From the NCBI RefSeq assembly GCF_030269925.1, contig NC_085121.1, positions 18,369,501 through 18,433,500 on the forward strand: a stretch of 64,000 bases of DNA, read 5' to 3'. Below the pieces are notes generated by a model. That model made no database searches. It had not been told where the DNA came from and was given only the letters and a program-made list of their open reading frames with translations. Below, piece after piece: positions 1-11,588 of this stretch (positions are counted from its first letter, which is position 1; the number at the start of each line of letters is the position of its first letter). Source of the stretch: Bombyx mori. Taxonomy: Eukaryota; Arthropoda; Insecta; Lepidoptera; Bombycidae. Both the position numbers and the translations under genes were made by a program.

Positions 1-59
1 ATTAGTGAAGTTGTGTTCTGCAATTTTATTGGATTTTCCTACATATGTGAACTATGTAT

Positions 60-240
60 ATCTATATTATGTGTATGTATAAAACAAAGTCGGGCTTATT
101 CGAACACTTATAACTCGAGAACGGCTGGACCGATTTTCATGATTTTAGATTTGTTGTATTTGTCTCCGTGCCGAATAGCAGATTAGTTATTAAAATATTA
201 AAAGATTTACAAAAAAAAAAATGCATTTTCCAATACAAAA
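60..240 (+). repeat. Helitron-like 5' region fragment
   Basis: The stretch has the phrase 'aacggctggaccgatttt' a little after its start. The same phrase, in recognisably related surroundings, occurs near 5575-5600 (opposite strand), and a diverged version occurs near 2940. In both of those places it sits near a Helitron-like terminus. I therefore read this as a fragment of the same dispersed family. The boundaries are approximate. Confidence 0.4.
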
Positions 241-278
241 TGTTCATATGGGTTTTGTAGCTGTCAAACATTTAATGT

Positions 279-1422
279 TCATCCCGTCGATACGGTAAGC
301 TCTCCTCCCCTCAAATTAAATAAACTTTTAAAATAACGGTTTCGAATCAACATAATATGTCCACAATATTCGTCGTCGCCGAGCATCGATGCCACAACAC
401 TCGGCAACGACAAGTCGTTTCCTATTTTTGCGACGAGGACACGGCGCCACCCCTCCCATGCGGGGCAGGCGACGAGCGTATGCTCTGCCGTGTCCAAGTC
501 GCAACCACAATGGTGGCACTCTGCCGTCGGCTCGGCTGTGATCCGGTGCAGGAACTCACCGAAGCAACCATGCCCAGTGAGCACCTGCGTGAGCCGGAAA
601 GTGAGGCGTCCTCTGTCACGATTCACCCAATCCACAAGGACCGGGCGAATCGCCTCGACGGTCCTACGACCAGCCGAAGGATCAGCCAGCCGTCTGGACC
701 ATGACTCCAGCACGGACCGCCGAGATTGGGCCCTCCGCGCTCTGACCACACTGGGGCTGGGACGCGCCACGTCCCGGGCACGAAGGTCAGCCCGCCACTG
801 ATAGTCAGCGGCGAGCGCCTCCGCTTCCAGAACCCAAGGCGGCGTCCCAGCCAGTAAACACGCCGCCTCAAAGGAGATGGTGCGATAACCACGGATGACC
901 CTGACCGCGATGGTGCGTTGCGGCCGTTGCAGCAGCTTCGCCACCCCCGCGGTCAGGGACTGGCCCCACACAGGTGCCCCGTATAGGGCCATTGATCGCA
1001 CCACCCCCGTATAGAGACGGCGCGTCACCTGGTCAGGCCCCGCGACGTTGGGCAGAAGCCGGCTTAACGCGCCGGCCACCCCCAACAAACGAGGGACCAG
1101 GCTCTGAAAGTGAGCACGAAAGGTCCAACGACTGTCCAGAATGAGGCCGAGGTACTTCAACTGCACCCCGACCCCGATACGGACGCCTCCAACCACGATA
1201 TGGGCATCGACAGGTGGCACTCTCCGGGGCCTGTGGAACCACATGGCCTCGGATTTACTGAGCGCCACGTCGAGGCCCAATCTCCTGATTTTGCCGACGA
1301 CATGCGCCACCACAGCGGTAGCAAGACGGGCAGACTCGGCAAAACTACCCCCCCCGGGCCACGACCAACGTGTCGTCTGCGTAACAGATTACGCTCAGGC
1401 CCGGGAGGAGGGAAACTAAGGA
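279..1422 (-). pseudogene. R1-clade non-LTR retrotransposon, 5'-truncated reverse transcriptase 3' end
   Basis: This is the C-terminal part of a LINE polyprotein that would copy its RNA into DNA at a nicked target. The reading frame from 1313 down to 279 (344 residues) has the thumb-region phrase 'LKYLGLILDSRWTF' and a late zinc-knuckle 'CHHCGCDLDTAEHTLVACP', as seen in R1/TRAS/Waldo-type elements. The catalytic YADD box is present at 1372-1383 but in a different frame. The run of eight C at 1348-1355 lies between the two frames, so one indel there breaks the protein. Nothing upstream of about 1422 matches the family, so the copy is also 5'-truncated. It is a dead copy. R1-clade assignment is from motifs only. 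Confidence 0.75.
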
Positions 1423-1545
1423 AAACATATCAAGCTACTTAAATATAGAACATATAATTATGTAACTTAATTAAAAAAATCAAATCAATTGCTCTCATTC
1501 AATCACTACAGATTATTCTGTCAATCCAGTCAGACTCATTAAATA

Positions 1546-2854
1546 CTTAGTCTGGCCATAAATACTGTTACAATTAAAAATAAACAAAATATTACATTTG
1601 AATTTGGAATCTGTCATTTTTATATGATTGCTCATTGAGTTTTCTCATTTTGGCGCCAATACATTGTACAATATTTTGCGATATTAAAATGGAGTGGGGT
1701 AATAAAGAGAACCGAATCGCTGTGATTGCATTACACAAGGTAGGCATGGAGCCAAATACAATTTTTAAAACTCTCCATACGCTTGGTATTAGTAAAATGT
1801 TTGTGTACCGGGCTATTAATAGGTCCAATGAGACCTCCTCTGTTTGTGACAGAAAAAGATCTGGCCGTCCACGAAGTGTTCGTACGAAAAAGGTGGTCAA
1901 AGCAGTAAGGGAAATAATTCGAAGAAATCCTGTCCGAAAGCAAAAGATTTTATCTCGGGAGATGAAGATAGCACCTAGAACCATGTCGCGTATTTTAAAA
2001 GATGACTTAGGACTTGCAGCCTATAAGAGACGTACTGGTCATTTCTTAACTGATAATTTAAAAGAGAATAGGGTGGTAAAATCGACACAACTACTGAAGC
2101 GGTACGCAAAGGAAGGTCATAGAAAATTTATGTTTACGGATGAGAATTTTTTTACAATTGAGCAACATTTTAACAAACAAAATCACCGTATTTATGCTCA
2201 AAGCTCTAAGGAAGCTTCCCAATTAGTCGACAGAGTGCAACGTGGACACTATCCGACTTCAGTAATGGTTTGGTGGGGTATTACCTATGAAGGAGTGACT
2301 AAGGCATACTTTTGTGAAAAAGGTATCAAAACATCAGCACAACTGTATCAAGATACCATTCTTGAGAAGGTAGTGAAGCCCCTTAACAACACCATGTTCA
2401 ATAATCAAGAATGGTCCTTCCAGCAAGACTCGGCGCCAGGTCATAAAGCTCGGTCTACGCAGTCTTGGTTGGAAACGAACGTTTCGGACTTCATCAGAGC
2501 TGAAGACTGGCCGTCGTCTAGTCCCGATCTTAATCTGCTGGATTATGATTTATGGTCAGTTTTAGAGAGTACGGCTTGCTCTAAACGCCATGATAATTTG
2601 GAGTCCCTAAAACAATCCGTACGATTGGCAGTGAACATTTTTCCCATGGAAAGAGTGCGTGCTTCTATTGATAGCTGGCCTCAACGTTTAAAGGACTGTA
2701 TTGCAGCCAATGGAGACCACTTCGAATAAGCTTTTTATACTTTAAATTGTTTTATATTTATGTATTAAACTAACACACTGTAAAAGTAATAAATGTTATT
2801 TGCTATAGATTTTTTTTTTGTTTTCCTTTGTAACATATTTATGGCCAGACTAAG
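1546..2854 (+). mobile_element. Complete mariner transposon (DD37D, mori/maT-like), 1309 bp
   Basis: The element begins 'cttagtctggccataaatac' and ends with the inverted version (2829-2854, allowing one missing base), so it has terminal inverted repeats of about 26-28 bp. It is flanked on both sides by TA (1544-1545 and 2855-2856), the usual mariner target duplication. One uninterrupted transposase frame lies inside. Both ends and the frame being intact suggests a young and possibly autonomous copy. A 304-bp derivative lies 1.8 kb downstream in inverted orientation. Confidence 0.9.
1635..2729 (+). CDS. Mariner-family transposase, DD37D, intact
   Basis: This transposase would cut and paste the surrounding element. 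The open frame is 364 codons; the ATG at 1689 (start 'MEWGNKENRIAVI') gives 346 residues, closer to the usual mariner length, so I prefer it. Visible parts are an N-terminal helix-turn-helix region with 'GRPRS', followed by the catalytic domain. The first aspartate is in 'FMFTDENFF', the second in 'WSFQQDSAPGHKARS', and the third in 'SPDLNLLDYDLW'. Counting from the second aspartate to the D of 'LLDY' gives 37 intervening residues, the DD37D spacing of the maT/mori clade rather than DD34D. There is no stop or frameshift. Activity is inferred, not shown. Confidence 0.92.
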   Translation: MSFLILAPIHCTIFCDIKMEWGNKENRIAVIALHKVGMEPNTIFKTLHTLGISKMFVYRAINRSNETSSVCDRKRSGRPRSVRTKKVVKAVREIIRRNPVRKQKILSREMKIAPRTMSRILKDDLGLAAYKRRTGHFLTDNLKENRVVKSTQLLKRYAKEGHRKFMFTDENFFTIEQHFNKQNHRIYAQSSKEASQLVDRVQRGHYPTSVMVWWGITYEGVTKAYFCEKGIKTSAQLYQDTILEKVVKPLNNTMFNNQEWSFQQDSAPGHKARSTQSWLETNVSDFIRAEDWPSSSPDLNLLDYDLWSVLESTACSKRHDNLESLKQSVRLAVNIFPMERVRASIDSWPQRLKDCIAANGDHFE

Positions 2855-2856
2855 TA

Positions 2857-2902
2857 TATACACACACACACACACATCTATATATATATATATATATATA
2901 TG
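2857..2902. repeat. (CA)n and (TA)n microsatellites
   Basis: A short run of CA dinucleotides is followed directly by a run of TA dinucleotides. It lies just outside the mariner and just before the Helitron relic, so it may be the original insertion context. Confidence 0.9.
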
Positions 2903-4619
2903 AATTACTGTTCGTTTGTCTCGCTAAAACTCAAAAATGACTAAACCGATTTACCTAACTTTGATCTGTAAATGTTTATGGATGTTCAGGGACGCTTTAA
3001 GCGGTGAGAAACAGAAATAATAATTAAAGGTAAATACTAAAAACGACAATTTCATTTTCCACTACAAATAGCCAAAACTAACTGTGAAATATTTGAATTA
3101 TTTTATTACTTGGTTGTCAAACATATATGGGTACGTCTAGAGTTTGATTCCTAGTTGTAGCGTGTCGATAACTTTGGTCAGCTTATACAGTTCTGTTTCA
3201 GAAGTAATAAAAGTGTAAAAGTGTCAGTTAACTGTCAGGGAAAATCTAAAAACTAATAATAAAAAACTGAAAAATAATTATAAAACTCTATCATTAATTT
3301 CTTAGTACGCGAAAACTTTATTTACTGTTAAATTGTTTTAAAATGTCAAGGAAAAGAAGACTGGAAGAAGATGGAATTTACTTCTTAATGCTTCTGAGGG
3401 TATGGAAAAGCGTTCCTAATTTCGTTACTGTTGGCAAAGATCAAATAGCGAAATGAAGTAGTCCTAGGCTTCATCAGGAATAGCTGCAACATTGGTAGAA
3501 GGTGGACGAACTGTACATTCTGCCTTGAAATTACCAGTAGCATGCTTGAATCAACGAAGCACTAGTTGGCAACATCGCCAAAATAAATGTAGGTACGATG
3601 GTGAGGTCACGTGGTGCCATGATTATGTTGTCAGGTCATTTTCGTCAGATTCTTTGAATCATTCCCCGATCAATTGTTGCTGACAAACTAAAGGCATTTT
3701 TGGAGGCATGTAAAGACACTCCAATTAACGACGTGTTTTTGCAATAAGATTAAACTGCAATTATGTTTTCGAAGCAGTTATTAGATATTGGAAATGGTAA
3801 GTAAAGGTCGCAGTTGATTAATGACACTACCAACGGATTATTGTCAGCCTATTCAGTGGTGTGTTTACAGACATAGAACAACAGTTCAGAAACTATAACT
3901 AGCAGTTTTTTCGCTACCTATTTGCTGATAGTCTGAGAGGCAGAAGGAAACGAGCAATATTGGCCAAAAACAAAGATGTTGATGATCGCAATGCGACCAA
4001 CAGAACTTTCTTCCAGGAGAGTTCTTTTCTTACAAATGAGCCGACACAGTTTCAAACCAAGATAACGTAGTCAACTATCCCACAGACCTTTTAAATTTCC
4101 TGGATTTGCCTGAACTACCTCCACGCAAATTATAGTCAAAAGTAGGATCAGTTGTGATTATACTGCGTAACATTAATCACCCTCGACTGTGCAATGAACG
4201 AGACTACGTCATCGAGGTCGTGTTCATCAAGGGATGCCTTGATCACGCCTATACCGATGATTCCAAGAGATTTGTTTTTTCAGTTTAAGTGTCTACAATT
4301 TCCCGTGCGTCCAGTCTTTGCGATGACCATAAATAAATCACAAGACTAGTCGCTGCAAGTTTGCGGAATCAACTTGGAGTTTCCCTGTTTCGCCCATGGG
4401 CATTCATACGTCGCGTGTTCTCGAGTCGGAAAACCATCATATTTATATATTTACGCAAAAAAAGACAAAAATATAGTATATCAGAAAGCTTTAGATTGAT
4501 TAAGTGTAGAGCAGTGTTGCATTTAATAATGTAGGTAAAAAAGTTATATGAAATTTTGACCACATTTATACAAAATATATGTAGGTGATACGAAGTTCAC
4601 CGGGCTATCTACTATCTAG
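2880..4619 (+). mobile_element. Decayed Helitron with Pif1-like helicase remnants
   Basis: Helitrons move by rolling-circle replication using a Rep-helicase. The 5' part (about 2900-3000) matches, in diverged form, the repeat around 5575-5650. From about 3460 to 4450 translated blocks in changing frames match Helitron/Pif1 helicase: 'SSGIAATLVEGGRTVHSALK', 'GHFRQIL..IPRSIVADKL', 'NYPTDLLNFLDLPELPP', 'IILRNINHPRLCNE', 'QFPVRPVFAMTINKSQ' and 'VACSRVGKP'. The right end is 'cgaagttcaccggg...ctag' followed by T, fitting a CTRR terminus inserted before T. Many stops and frameshifts make it inactive. The Rep nuclease part is not visible. The 5' boundary is uncertain. Confidence 0.72.
3460..4450 (+). 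pseudogene. Helitron helicase pseudogene (Pif1-like, SF1B)
   Basis: This is the helicase part of the Helitron described above. Motifs appear in the right order: the GGRT-H-ALK block near 3490-3530, the 'GHFRQ' block near 3635, a nucleotide-binding region near 4060-4200, and the 'AMTINKSQ' motif near 4320-4345. The pieces are separated by stop codons and frameshifts, and the N-terminal Walker A block is missing or unrecognisable. The gene cannot make a full protein. Confidence 0.7.
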
Positions 4620-4649
4620 TATATGTAGATATGTATATGAACATATATA

Positions 4650-4953
4650 CCTAGTCTTGCCATAAATACTGAGACAAAGGAAAAAATATATTTCTATTGC
4701 AAATAACATTTATTACTTTTACAGTGTGTTAGTTTAATACATAAATATAAAACAATTTAAAGTATAAAAAGCTTATTCGAAGTGGTCTCCATTGGCTGCA
4801 ATACAGTCCTTTAAACGTTGAGGCCAGTTATCAATAGAAGCACGCACTCTTTCCATAGGAAAATTTTTCACTGCCAATCATACGGATTGTTTTAGGGACT
4901 CATGTAATATTTTGTTTATTTTTAATTGTAACAGTATTTATGGCCAGACTAAG
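4650..4953 (-). mobile_element. 304-bp internal-deletion derivative of the mariner
   Basis: Both ends carry the same inverted repeat as the 1309-bp mariner ('cctagtcttgccataaatac' here at one end, 'tatttatggccagactaag' at the other), with flanking TA. Inside, the reverse complement holds the last part of the transposase (about 'RLAVNIFPMERVRASIDSWPQ' region to the stop) joined to the opposite terminus. About 1 kb of the transposase is deleted. It is non-autonomous, lies in the opposite orientation to the full copy, and could have been mobilised by it. Confidence 0.88.
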
Positions 4954-5033
4954 TACATACCTACTATTTCGTAGTAGCTGTAACAACCGCTAGACTAGCC
5001 AGTATTCGAAATACAGTACAGTATACAACATCG

Positions 5034-5160
5034 TTAATAATATATAAATACATAAAAAAGTATAAATATATATACAATATAAATTAAATATATATAAATA
5101 TATATACAATAAGTATAAATATATATACAATATATCGTAAATATATTTTTAATAACTAAC
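5034..5160. repeat. AT-rich low-complexity tract
   Basis: Repeated 'tatataaatatatatacaata' type units with almost no G or C. The open frames read through here are composed of Y, I and K from the repeat and do not indicate a gene. Confidence 0.8.
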
Positions 5161-5360
5161 TTTTGGCCGATTTTCATGTATATTTCATATGTTTCAAATA
5201 CCTTTTGATGGGCTAAAAATTTTCGTTGGTCACTCAGGTACATAGGTTATCTAAAAATAGTTATAAATAGGCATCTACGCATATACCTAATTTAAAGAAG
5301 ATTCGACAACTTTCTCCAAATATTGTAGATGTCTTATTAAATATTAATTTTATTAACTTA

Positions 5361-5655
5361 CTAGCTGACCCGGCAGACTTCGTAGTGCCTCAATCGATAA
5401 ATAAAAGACATAAGCTTTTGTATAAAATAAACTTAAAACAAACAAAACGGGGGACTCATCAAAGGGAAAACAAAATTGTTATTTTTATTTAATTCCGAGC
5501 ATTTAAATATTTATTTACCTTTTAAATCTTCTCTGGACTTCCACAAATAATTCAAGACCAAAATTAGCCAAATCGGTCCAGCCGTTCTCGAGTTTTAGCG
5601 AGACTAACGAACAGCAATTCATTTTTATACCTATAGGTATATATATTTATTTGTT
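5361..5655 (-). mobile_element. Non-autonomous Helitron-like element
   Basis: On the minus strand the end reads '...tacgaagtctgccgggtcagCTAG' followed by T, a Helitron-type CTRR 3' terminus closely resembling the terminus at 4575-4619. Its other side (about 5570-5650) contains the 'gagaacggctggaccgattt' phrase also found at the left edge of the window. There is no coding sequence. The 5' terminus is not resolved. Confidence 0.55.
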
Positions 5656-7120
5656 AATTATAGTAGTATATTTTGATTTGCAATTTTTTTTTTATCAATG
5701 TGACATGTAATCTTATGTGTTTTGAGTAATTAAAGTGTAAGTTTTAAAATTAAAAATTGTATATAAATAATAAAAAAAATATCGAATTCGTGTTTTTTCG
5801 ATTTTTTGCATTTTCTGAGAAGATTTACTATAGTAACATATTTCTTTTTTCACCATCGGAAAGTAGAGATTTCAACGAACAGAAAACATACCAACTCTTT
5901 GAAAAAAGCTGATATTTTGAAGGGTGAATTTTCGATTGAAAATTAGGGTGTCTTTTCGATATTAATTCAAAATAAGATGAAAAAATAAATATTTCTAATC
6001 AAATAAATTACAGCGTATTTGGGACATAAAAAGGTCAGTCTTCACAAAATTTCGTGAAAAAAGATTTTTTTTTGAAAAGGATAAAAATAAAAAACCAAAA
6101 ACTTGTTTTTTTTTATTTTTCACATAAATTTTGAGGTTATGTGAAAAAATTGTAAATACAAAAGTTTTAGATCTTTTTATTACCTACAACTTTGCCATTT
6201 GACTTATTCCATAGAACTTTTAGTTTTGCCGGAAATCGAGAAAAACCGTTTTTTACCCTTAACCCCCCATCCCCTTCCCAACCTCAGATCGCCCGTAAAT
6301 TAATTATTTTTCCTTTCATTTTTATAATATTCCCCTCCTTTTCTAATGGGTTTCATCCTACTATTATTTTTTTTTGTTTTAAAAATTGGCGACCCTGGTC
6401 TACATCGGATTGAGACAGAGGACGGAAATTCATACATCAGATCAATTTCATCTAGGGCCAAGATGCGACTTCCATGAACCACCACTACTTTAGTATATTA
6501 CCACTACTACTACTACTCGTACTAGCCTGTCTTAGTTACTAATTTATCTCTCGCATTAATACCTACCTACCAATCGTAAACCTGGTAATGGTAGACCCAA
6601 AAACAAGAGGCTGATTATATATAAGCGAAAATCAAAAGTAATTATGTACTTTAGATATTAAATTTTCTCATCTTTTTCTCCCACACGATTAGATTTTATT
6701 AAAAAATTAAATTTTGTAATTTAGCGCCATCTAAAATGTATCTTTAAATTACAACAATACTGTACAGCGCCATCTATCAAAATCATTAAACAGCACCAAC
6801 ACAACACAAGTGTGAAAACAGTTTTCGATAATTAAACTCACAAAATATTCTATCCAATATCAATAATCGAGTATAAATCAATGATTTAAATGAATATAGG
6901 GTTCTGAATAAGTTAATATGCATTTTGTTTAAAGTTAAATTACATTGAGGTTTTATTTTATTATTAGCGCTGTCTTGCGTTAATAAAAGTAATTCATTTA
7001 GTTTACCTCGTCGGTAACAGATGGCAGATCCTTCCATTAATCCAAAGTTGTTAAACTAATATCAATGAGCAAAGTAGTCTTTGTTCCAACAAATACAAAG
7101 TACTGAATTTATCTGGATAT
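5656..7120. other. AT-rich non-coding stretch, no gene recognised
   Basis: The stretch is AT-rich, with long T and A runs and phrases such as 'tttttcgattttttgcat'. I see no zinc finger, transposase, reverse transcriptase or other protein signature in any frame. Small trinucleotide (CTA)n runs occur near 6497-6520. Confidence 0.6.
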
Positions 7121-7129
7121 TATGACATT

Positions 7130-7346
7130 TTATTGAAACTCGAGGTGGAGTCAGAGGATACGTAAGGTGGCCATAGTTCTTACTATCCGATTCGAGGCTG
7201 TATGCGTGTTGGACCTGCGAACAGCACAATCTTGCTTTACCAGAGGAACCTCACCGTGAAAACAATACCCTGAGCCAGAAAAGTCAAGCATCTAGGGGTC
7301 ATCCTGAATAAATCCGTGACCTTCCAACTTTACGTAAGGTCTATGA
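7130..7346 (+). pseudogene. Jockey/R1-like LINE reverse transcriptase relic
   Basis: In one frame the DNA encodes 'KVKHLGVILNKSVTFQLYVR', which fits the conserved segment after the palm domain of LINE reverse transcriptases (form 'K-x-LG-x-LD-x-x-x-TF'). Flanking frames contain stops and the fragment is short. It is too small to assign to a clade. Confidence 0.55.
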
Positions 7347-7460
7347 ACAACCGTTCGGAATAAGATAATAATACTCTAGCAAAAAAATACAGAGTTCCAA
7401 TCATGATTTATGTGAGTTTTATTTTATTTTATATACTTATTGCCATTGATTTAAATATTT

Positions 7461-7820
7461 TATTGCGTTAATGGGTGAAGGAGCTCACGGCCCACTTAAC
7501 GTTGAGTGTTTCTTGGACGAGCAAGTCATCACAGTATGAATACCGCCACCTCCTTTGAGACATGAAGTCCAACTCTCCATTGTATAGTACATATAATAAC
7601 TGTCCTACTCTTCAAACCAAGCGCATTACTACTTCCTGGCCGGAATAGCAAGGTAGTGGTACCTATTTGTGCGGGTTCACAAGACTACCAACAGTAATTA
7701 CGCAAATTGTAATTTTTGCGTGTCTGATTTTTATTAGGTACACGATGTTACTTGGTCTCTCTCGTTCCATACGAATGTACCGGGCGTCTTATCCTTTAGG
7801 CCACGACGACTTTGCGAAGC
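7461..7820 (-). mobile_element. Bm1-type SINE, diverged
   Basis: Read on the minus strand, it begins with a tRNA-like head ('gtcgtggcctaaaggataag' form) and runs to the 'gggccgtgagctc' tail. Several indels separate it from the better copies at 8471 and 56571, so it is an older insertion. Confidence 0.75.
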
Positions 7821-7889
7821 GAGTTTTGGAAGACTACATCGCCTCAGCAGCGCAGCCAACCACCGTCTACTGCCTAGAGGCCTAGAAAC

Positions 7890-8160
7890 GTCCTCGCGTG
7901 TCCTTCTGCTCAACAATCTAGCTCTCCTTCGGGGTACTCGGGCAGTTGCTAGCCAGCCTTCTCCTCCAGCCGAGCCCTCGAGCTACCCGGGTGGTGGTGC
8001 CTGTTAGCTGGGACGGCGTCGTAAGTGTCGACATGATGTCCGCAGTGTACAGAGCCAGGTCCCGGGCGTAGCCAGTTAAGCACGACGTAAAAGCTCCGAC
8101 CTCGGCGAGTCGTGTTACGGTTTTTGGCTGACCGATCCCACGCTGAGGAACTTCTCATTT
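7890..8160. other. GC-rich unassigned segment
   Basis: A GC-rich island inside AT-rich DNA, with open frames on both strands but no recognisable domain. It may be debris of a repetitive element next to the Bm1 copy. Confidence 0.35.
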
Positions 8161-8470
8161 ATCATTCGTTATTATATTAAATATTGTATTTACGTAACTA
8201 TTAATTTTTATGGTAAAATAACTATGTTTGATGTTTTTTTAATTGGTATTGGTAAGTACATCGTAATTATTACATTTCCTTAGATGATTCTTGTCCTTCT
8301 GAATGTTGCCTGGTGGAAATCGCTCTTAACGACAGGATTGGCCATTGCACTTTTTGTATGTAATTTATTTATTTTGTAATTTATGTATTTGGGTTGCTTT
8401 TGTTTATTGGTGGAAAATAAAGAATACTCTACAATCTACCCATTACGGTTGTTTTCAGCTCTTTTTTTTT

Positions 8471-8890
8471 TTGCTTAGATGGGTGGACGATCTCACATCC
8501 CACCTGGTGTTAAGTGGTTACTGGAGCCCATAGACATCTACAACGTAAATACGCCACCCATCTTGAGATATAAGTTCTAAGGTCCCAAGTATAGTTACAA
8601 CGGCTACCCTACCCTTCAAACCGAAACGCATTGCTGCTTCACGGCAGAAACGGGCAGGGTGGTGGTACCTACCCGCGCGGACTCACAAGAGGTCCTACCA
8701 GTAATTACGCAAATTATAACTTTGCGGGTTTGATTTTTATTACACGATGTTATTCCTTCACCGTGGAGGTCAATCGTGAACATTTGTTTGTATTTCATTA
8801 GAATAATTGGTACCCGCCTCGGATTCGAACACCGATGCATCGCTCAACACGAATGCACTGGATGTGTTATCCTTTAGGCCAAGACGAATA
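8471..8890 (-). mobile_element. Bm1-type SINE, near full length
   Basis: The copy runs from the poly-T-associated tail ('tttttttttttgcttagatg' on the plus strand) to the tRNA-like head ('ttatcctttaggccaagacg'). The head carries a B-box-like 'gttcgaat' reverse complement. A tRNA-derived SINE is transcribed by RNA polymerase III and moved by a LINE. Confidence 0.85.
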
Positions 8891-9165
8891 CTTTAAAGAC
8901 GTTTAAAGAAGAAAATCTCAAAGCGCTCCGGAAAGCGTGGACCAGGGCTCATTCCCGGGTCATCTGATTATGACCATCATCCCAGGAACGGTGGTAATAA
9001 CGAAATACCGAGAGCATTCCAAATAAGACTTTCAGGCACTCCCCTTGAAATTTATGGATCAAAGAGGCAAATTTTGATAATGTTTTAAATATTACCCCGA
9101 ACTTTCCACCGCGCTGCGTAGGGAGAATGATTTAAAAATAAAACTCAAGGCACACAGGCAACGAT

Positions 9166-11588
9166 TTTATTTCGTCAACCATTTAAAAAAGTCTAACATA
9201 ACCGTGTACCGTGTACACAACGTTATCAAAATATAAATATGTAGACCCAGATACGGCCGCGATCAAACACATTCACGCAACGCACTCACTAAACCTAGAC
9301 ACACACACACACACACGCTCACATACAGTCGCGCACACTAGTATTAACACTAAACAATTTATATATTAATAAATTCGTCTCTTTGCTACTATTCTTACTA
9401 TCATAATACTATACACAAGTTAGTTTTATGTCATTTTTAACACGTCAAGAATGTTATGTACAGTGTAGGTAAACTATTCTTATATTTTCTTTGACTCTAA
9501 TTTGAAAATTGCTACATTTTGAATACATATATTGAACTGGTAACGTAATATTTATTCGGCTCTGATGTACCCAGTCGATACAATTTAATGCGTTATGCTT
9601 TCACTGGGTTATGGTGCGGATGATTGTGGTGATGATATAGCTCGCGGCCCACTCACCGGATGCGACGTGTTGTTCTATTTAATATCTACCCAATTCCTAT
9701 TTTCAAAAATTAGTTTACAAGTGTCGCTTAACAAAGCTCAAAATAAATACTATATCCACCCACTAACTCGGTCCTTAATCATTTCACATCGACTTTCTAT
9801 AAACGATATCCGTAAAGTAACAATATTTTTAAAATAACATTTACGAATGTTTTTAAAAAAATATTGTTATAGGTGTTCTCCTTTTTTAGCATTACGTCAG
9901 CGGCCCTTAGTAGAGGGTTATTTTTAGCCATTTTAATTACATTTTTATTCAGATTAATATTATTTTTATCACTTATGGCTGATTTATTCAAGAAAACTTC
10001 TTAATTGCATACAAAATAAACGACTAAAGTTAACTTGAATGAACTGATGACACGATAAGTATTGAAAAGTCAAACATATCGAATGATGACTGAGACCTCG
10101 TTAGGGAGCGACGGCTGCCTCTCAGTTGACTTATAGTATTAGCAATTTGTATTCTATCGTGTGTTTACAGAAACTATTCTTGTGTCTTTTTGAAATCGCA
10201 GCTTAAAAGAGAAGTCCTATCGAGCGATGCGATTGTATGTTGAAATCTGGCAGATAAACATCAGTTTTTGCCGTCAGCCATCAGTCTATAACGCGTTTTT
10301 ACGAATAATTTCCGCTATTCAATCAATGATATCGCGCAATAAATTCAGCACTTAATTCCAAAACCGCCTTATAACATAAGCCTTTATTCAGCGGATTAAA
10401 TATCTTTCTGTCCCTACACGAGTTCTGGTTTATGGCTACGATAAATCGTAATACTATAAGAACAAATATATTTTTAGGCCACACTTGTATTGAATAGAAA
10501 TCACTAGCGAATATGAATGTGTTTGTTAAGTAGGTGTCTTTGGTCAATAACTATGACGTTGGCACTCGAATTCACCTCATAAATTCTCTTAAAAATACAC
10601 AATTAAAAGTTAATTCCTTAGTCACTAGTTAAAATATTAAATCTTATAAGAGAGTTTTGTTCTCGCCTGTACTTATTTATAAATTTTTTTGAGTTTCCAT
10701 TCGGAAACTTGCGTATTATGCCGAGCTTGAGCTTGTAGCATTTAAAATTCCTACTTGAACTATATTCATAATATTAAGTAACTAATACGATATTTTCCGT
10801 ATTTAATTTTGTCTGAACGCTGATTCAAGTTGTCTCCTTGTTGACAAGTTGCTTCAAAATATTTTATAAAATATGGAAATTATCGTAATAATAACGTTGT
10901 TGTATTCCTGTTTGTACATTTGCCACGCTACATGTGTCTACAGTCTACACTAGTCCTGTGTGCAGGTGGTGCCGTGCGGCGTGGTTAGGGTGGTCGGTAG
11001 TGGGAGGGAGCGCCCGACGAGCCTCTGTCTAACGTTGGTATCCTATAAATTAAATAAGTAGAGTAATCAAAATATTTCTGTCATAGCGATCTTGACAAGA
11101 GTGATGAAATATCAAAGAAGTAAGATTCTTAGGGTTTAGAAATTACAAACTACGGTTAGTACCTTACATGATTATGAAAAAAAGATTAATTAATAAAATA
11201 GGTATTGTGAGAAGAAAGAGCCAGCTCATTGTGCAGATATCAAGCGTGATTCAAGTATAGTTCATTTTACATTTGTATGGAGTGGAGCAGTAGGCGCCGC
11301 GGCGCTGCACGATTGTGACTCTTCTTCCACATCGACCGAACGTCATACAGAGCGCTCTGAAACTTGCAAGTCGAGACACTAACTACGAACAGAACAAGCC
11401 TTCAGATAACGATATAAGAAGCGTGTAAATAATGCGATGACGTCACGAAAAGGAAATATACATAAGCATTAGTTGGCGTGGACATCAGTGGCCGTGCGGT
11501 GAGGAGAAGCGAACTCGGAGCGCAAGCCGATATGTAGTACAGGAGCGCGGTGCCGGGGAGGAAGAGACCAGGGAGAAGAGGGGAGTAC
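9166..11588 (-). other. Probable long 3' untranslated region of the GATAe-like gene
   Basis: Downstream of the stop codon at 11589 there are about 2.4 kb without recognisable repeats or coding signatures, in contrast to the repeat-rich DNA beyond 9.1 kb. On the minus strand an AATAAA hexamer lies at 9166-9171. I infer that this may be the transcript end. Transcript data would be needed to confirm it. A (CA)n run lies at about 9300-9316. Confidence 0.35.
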
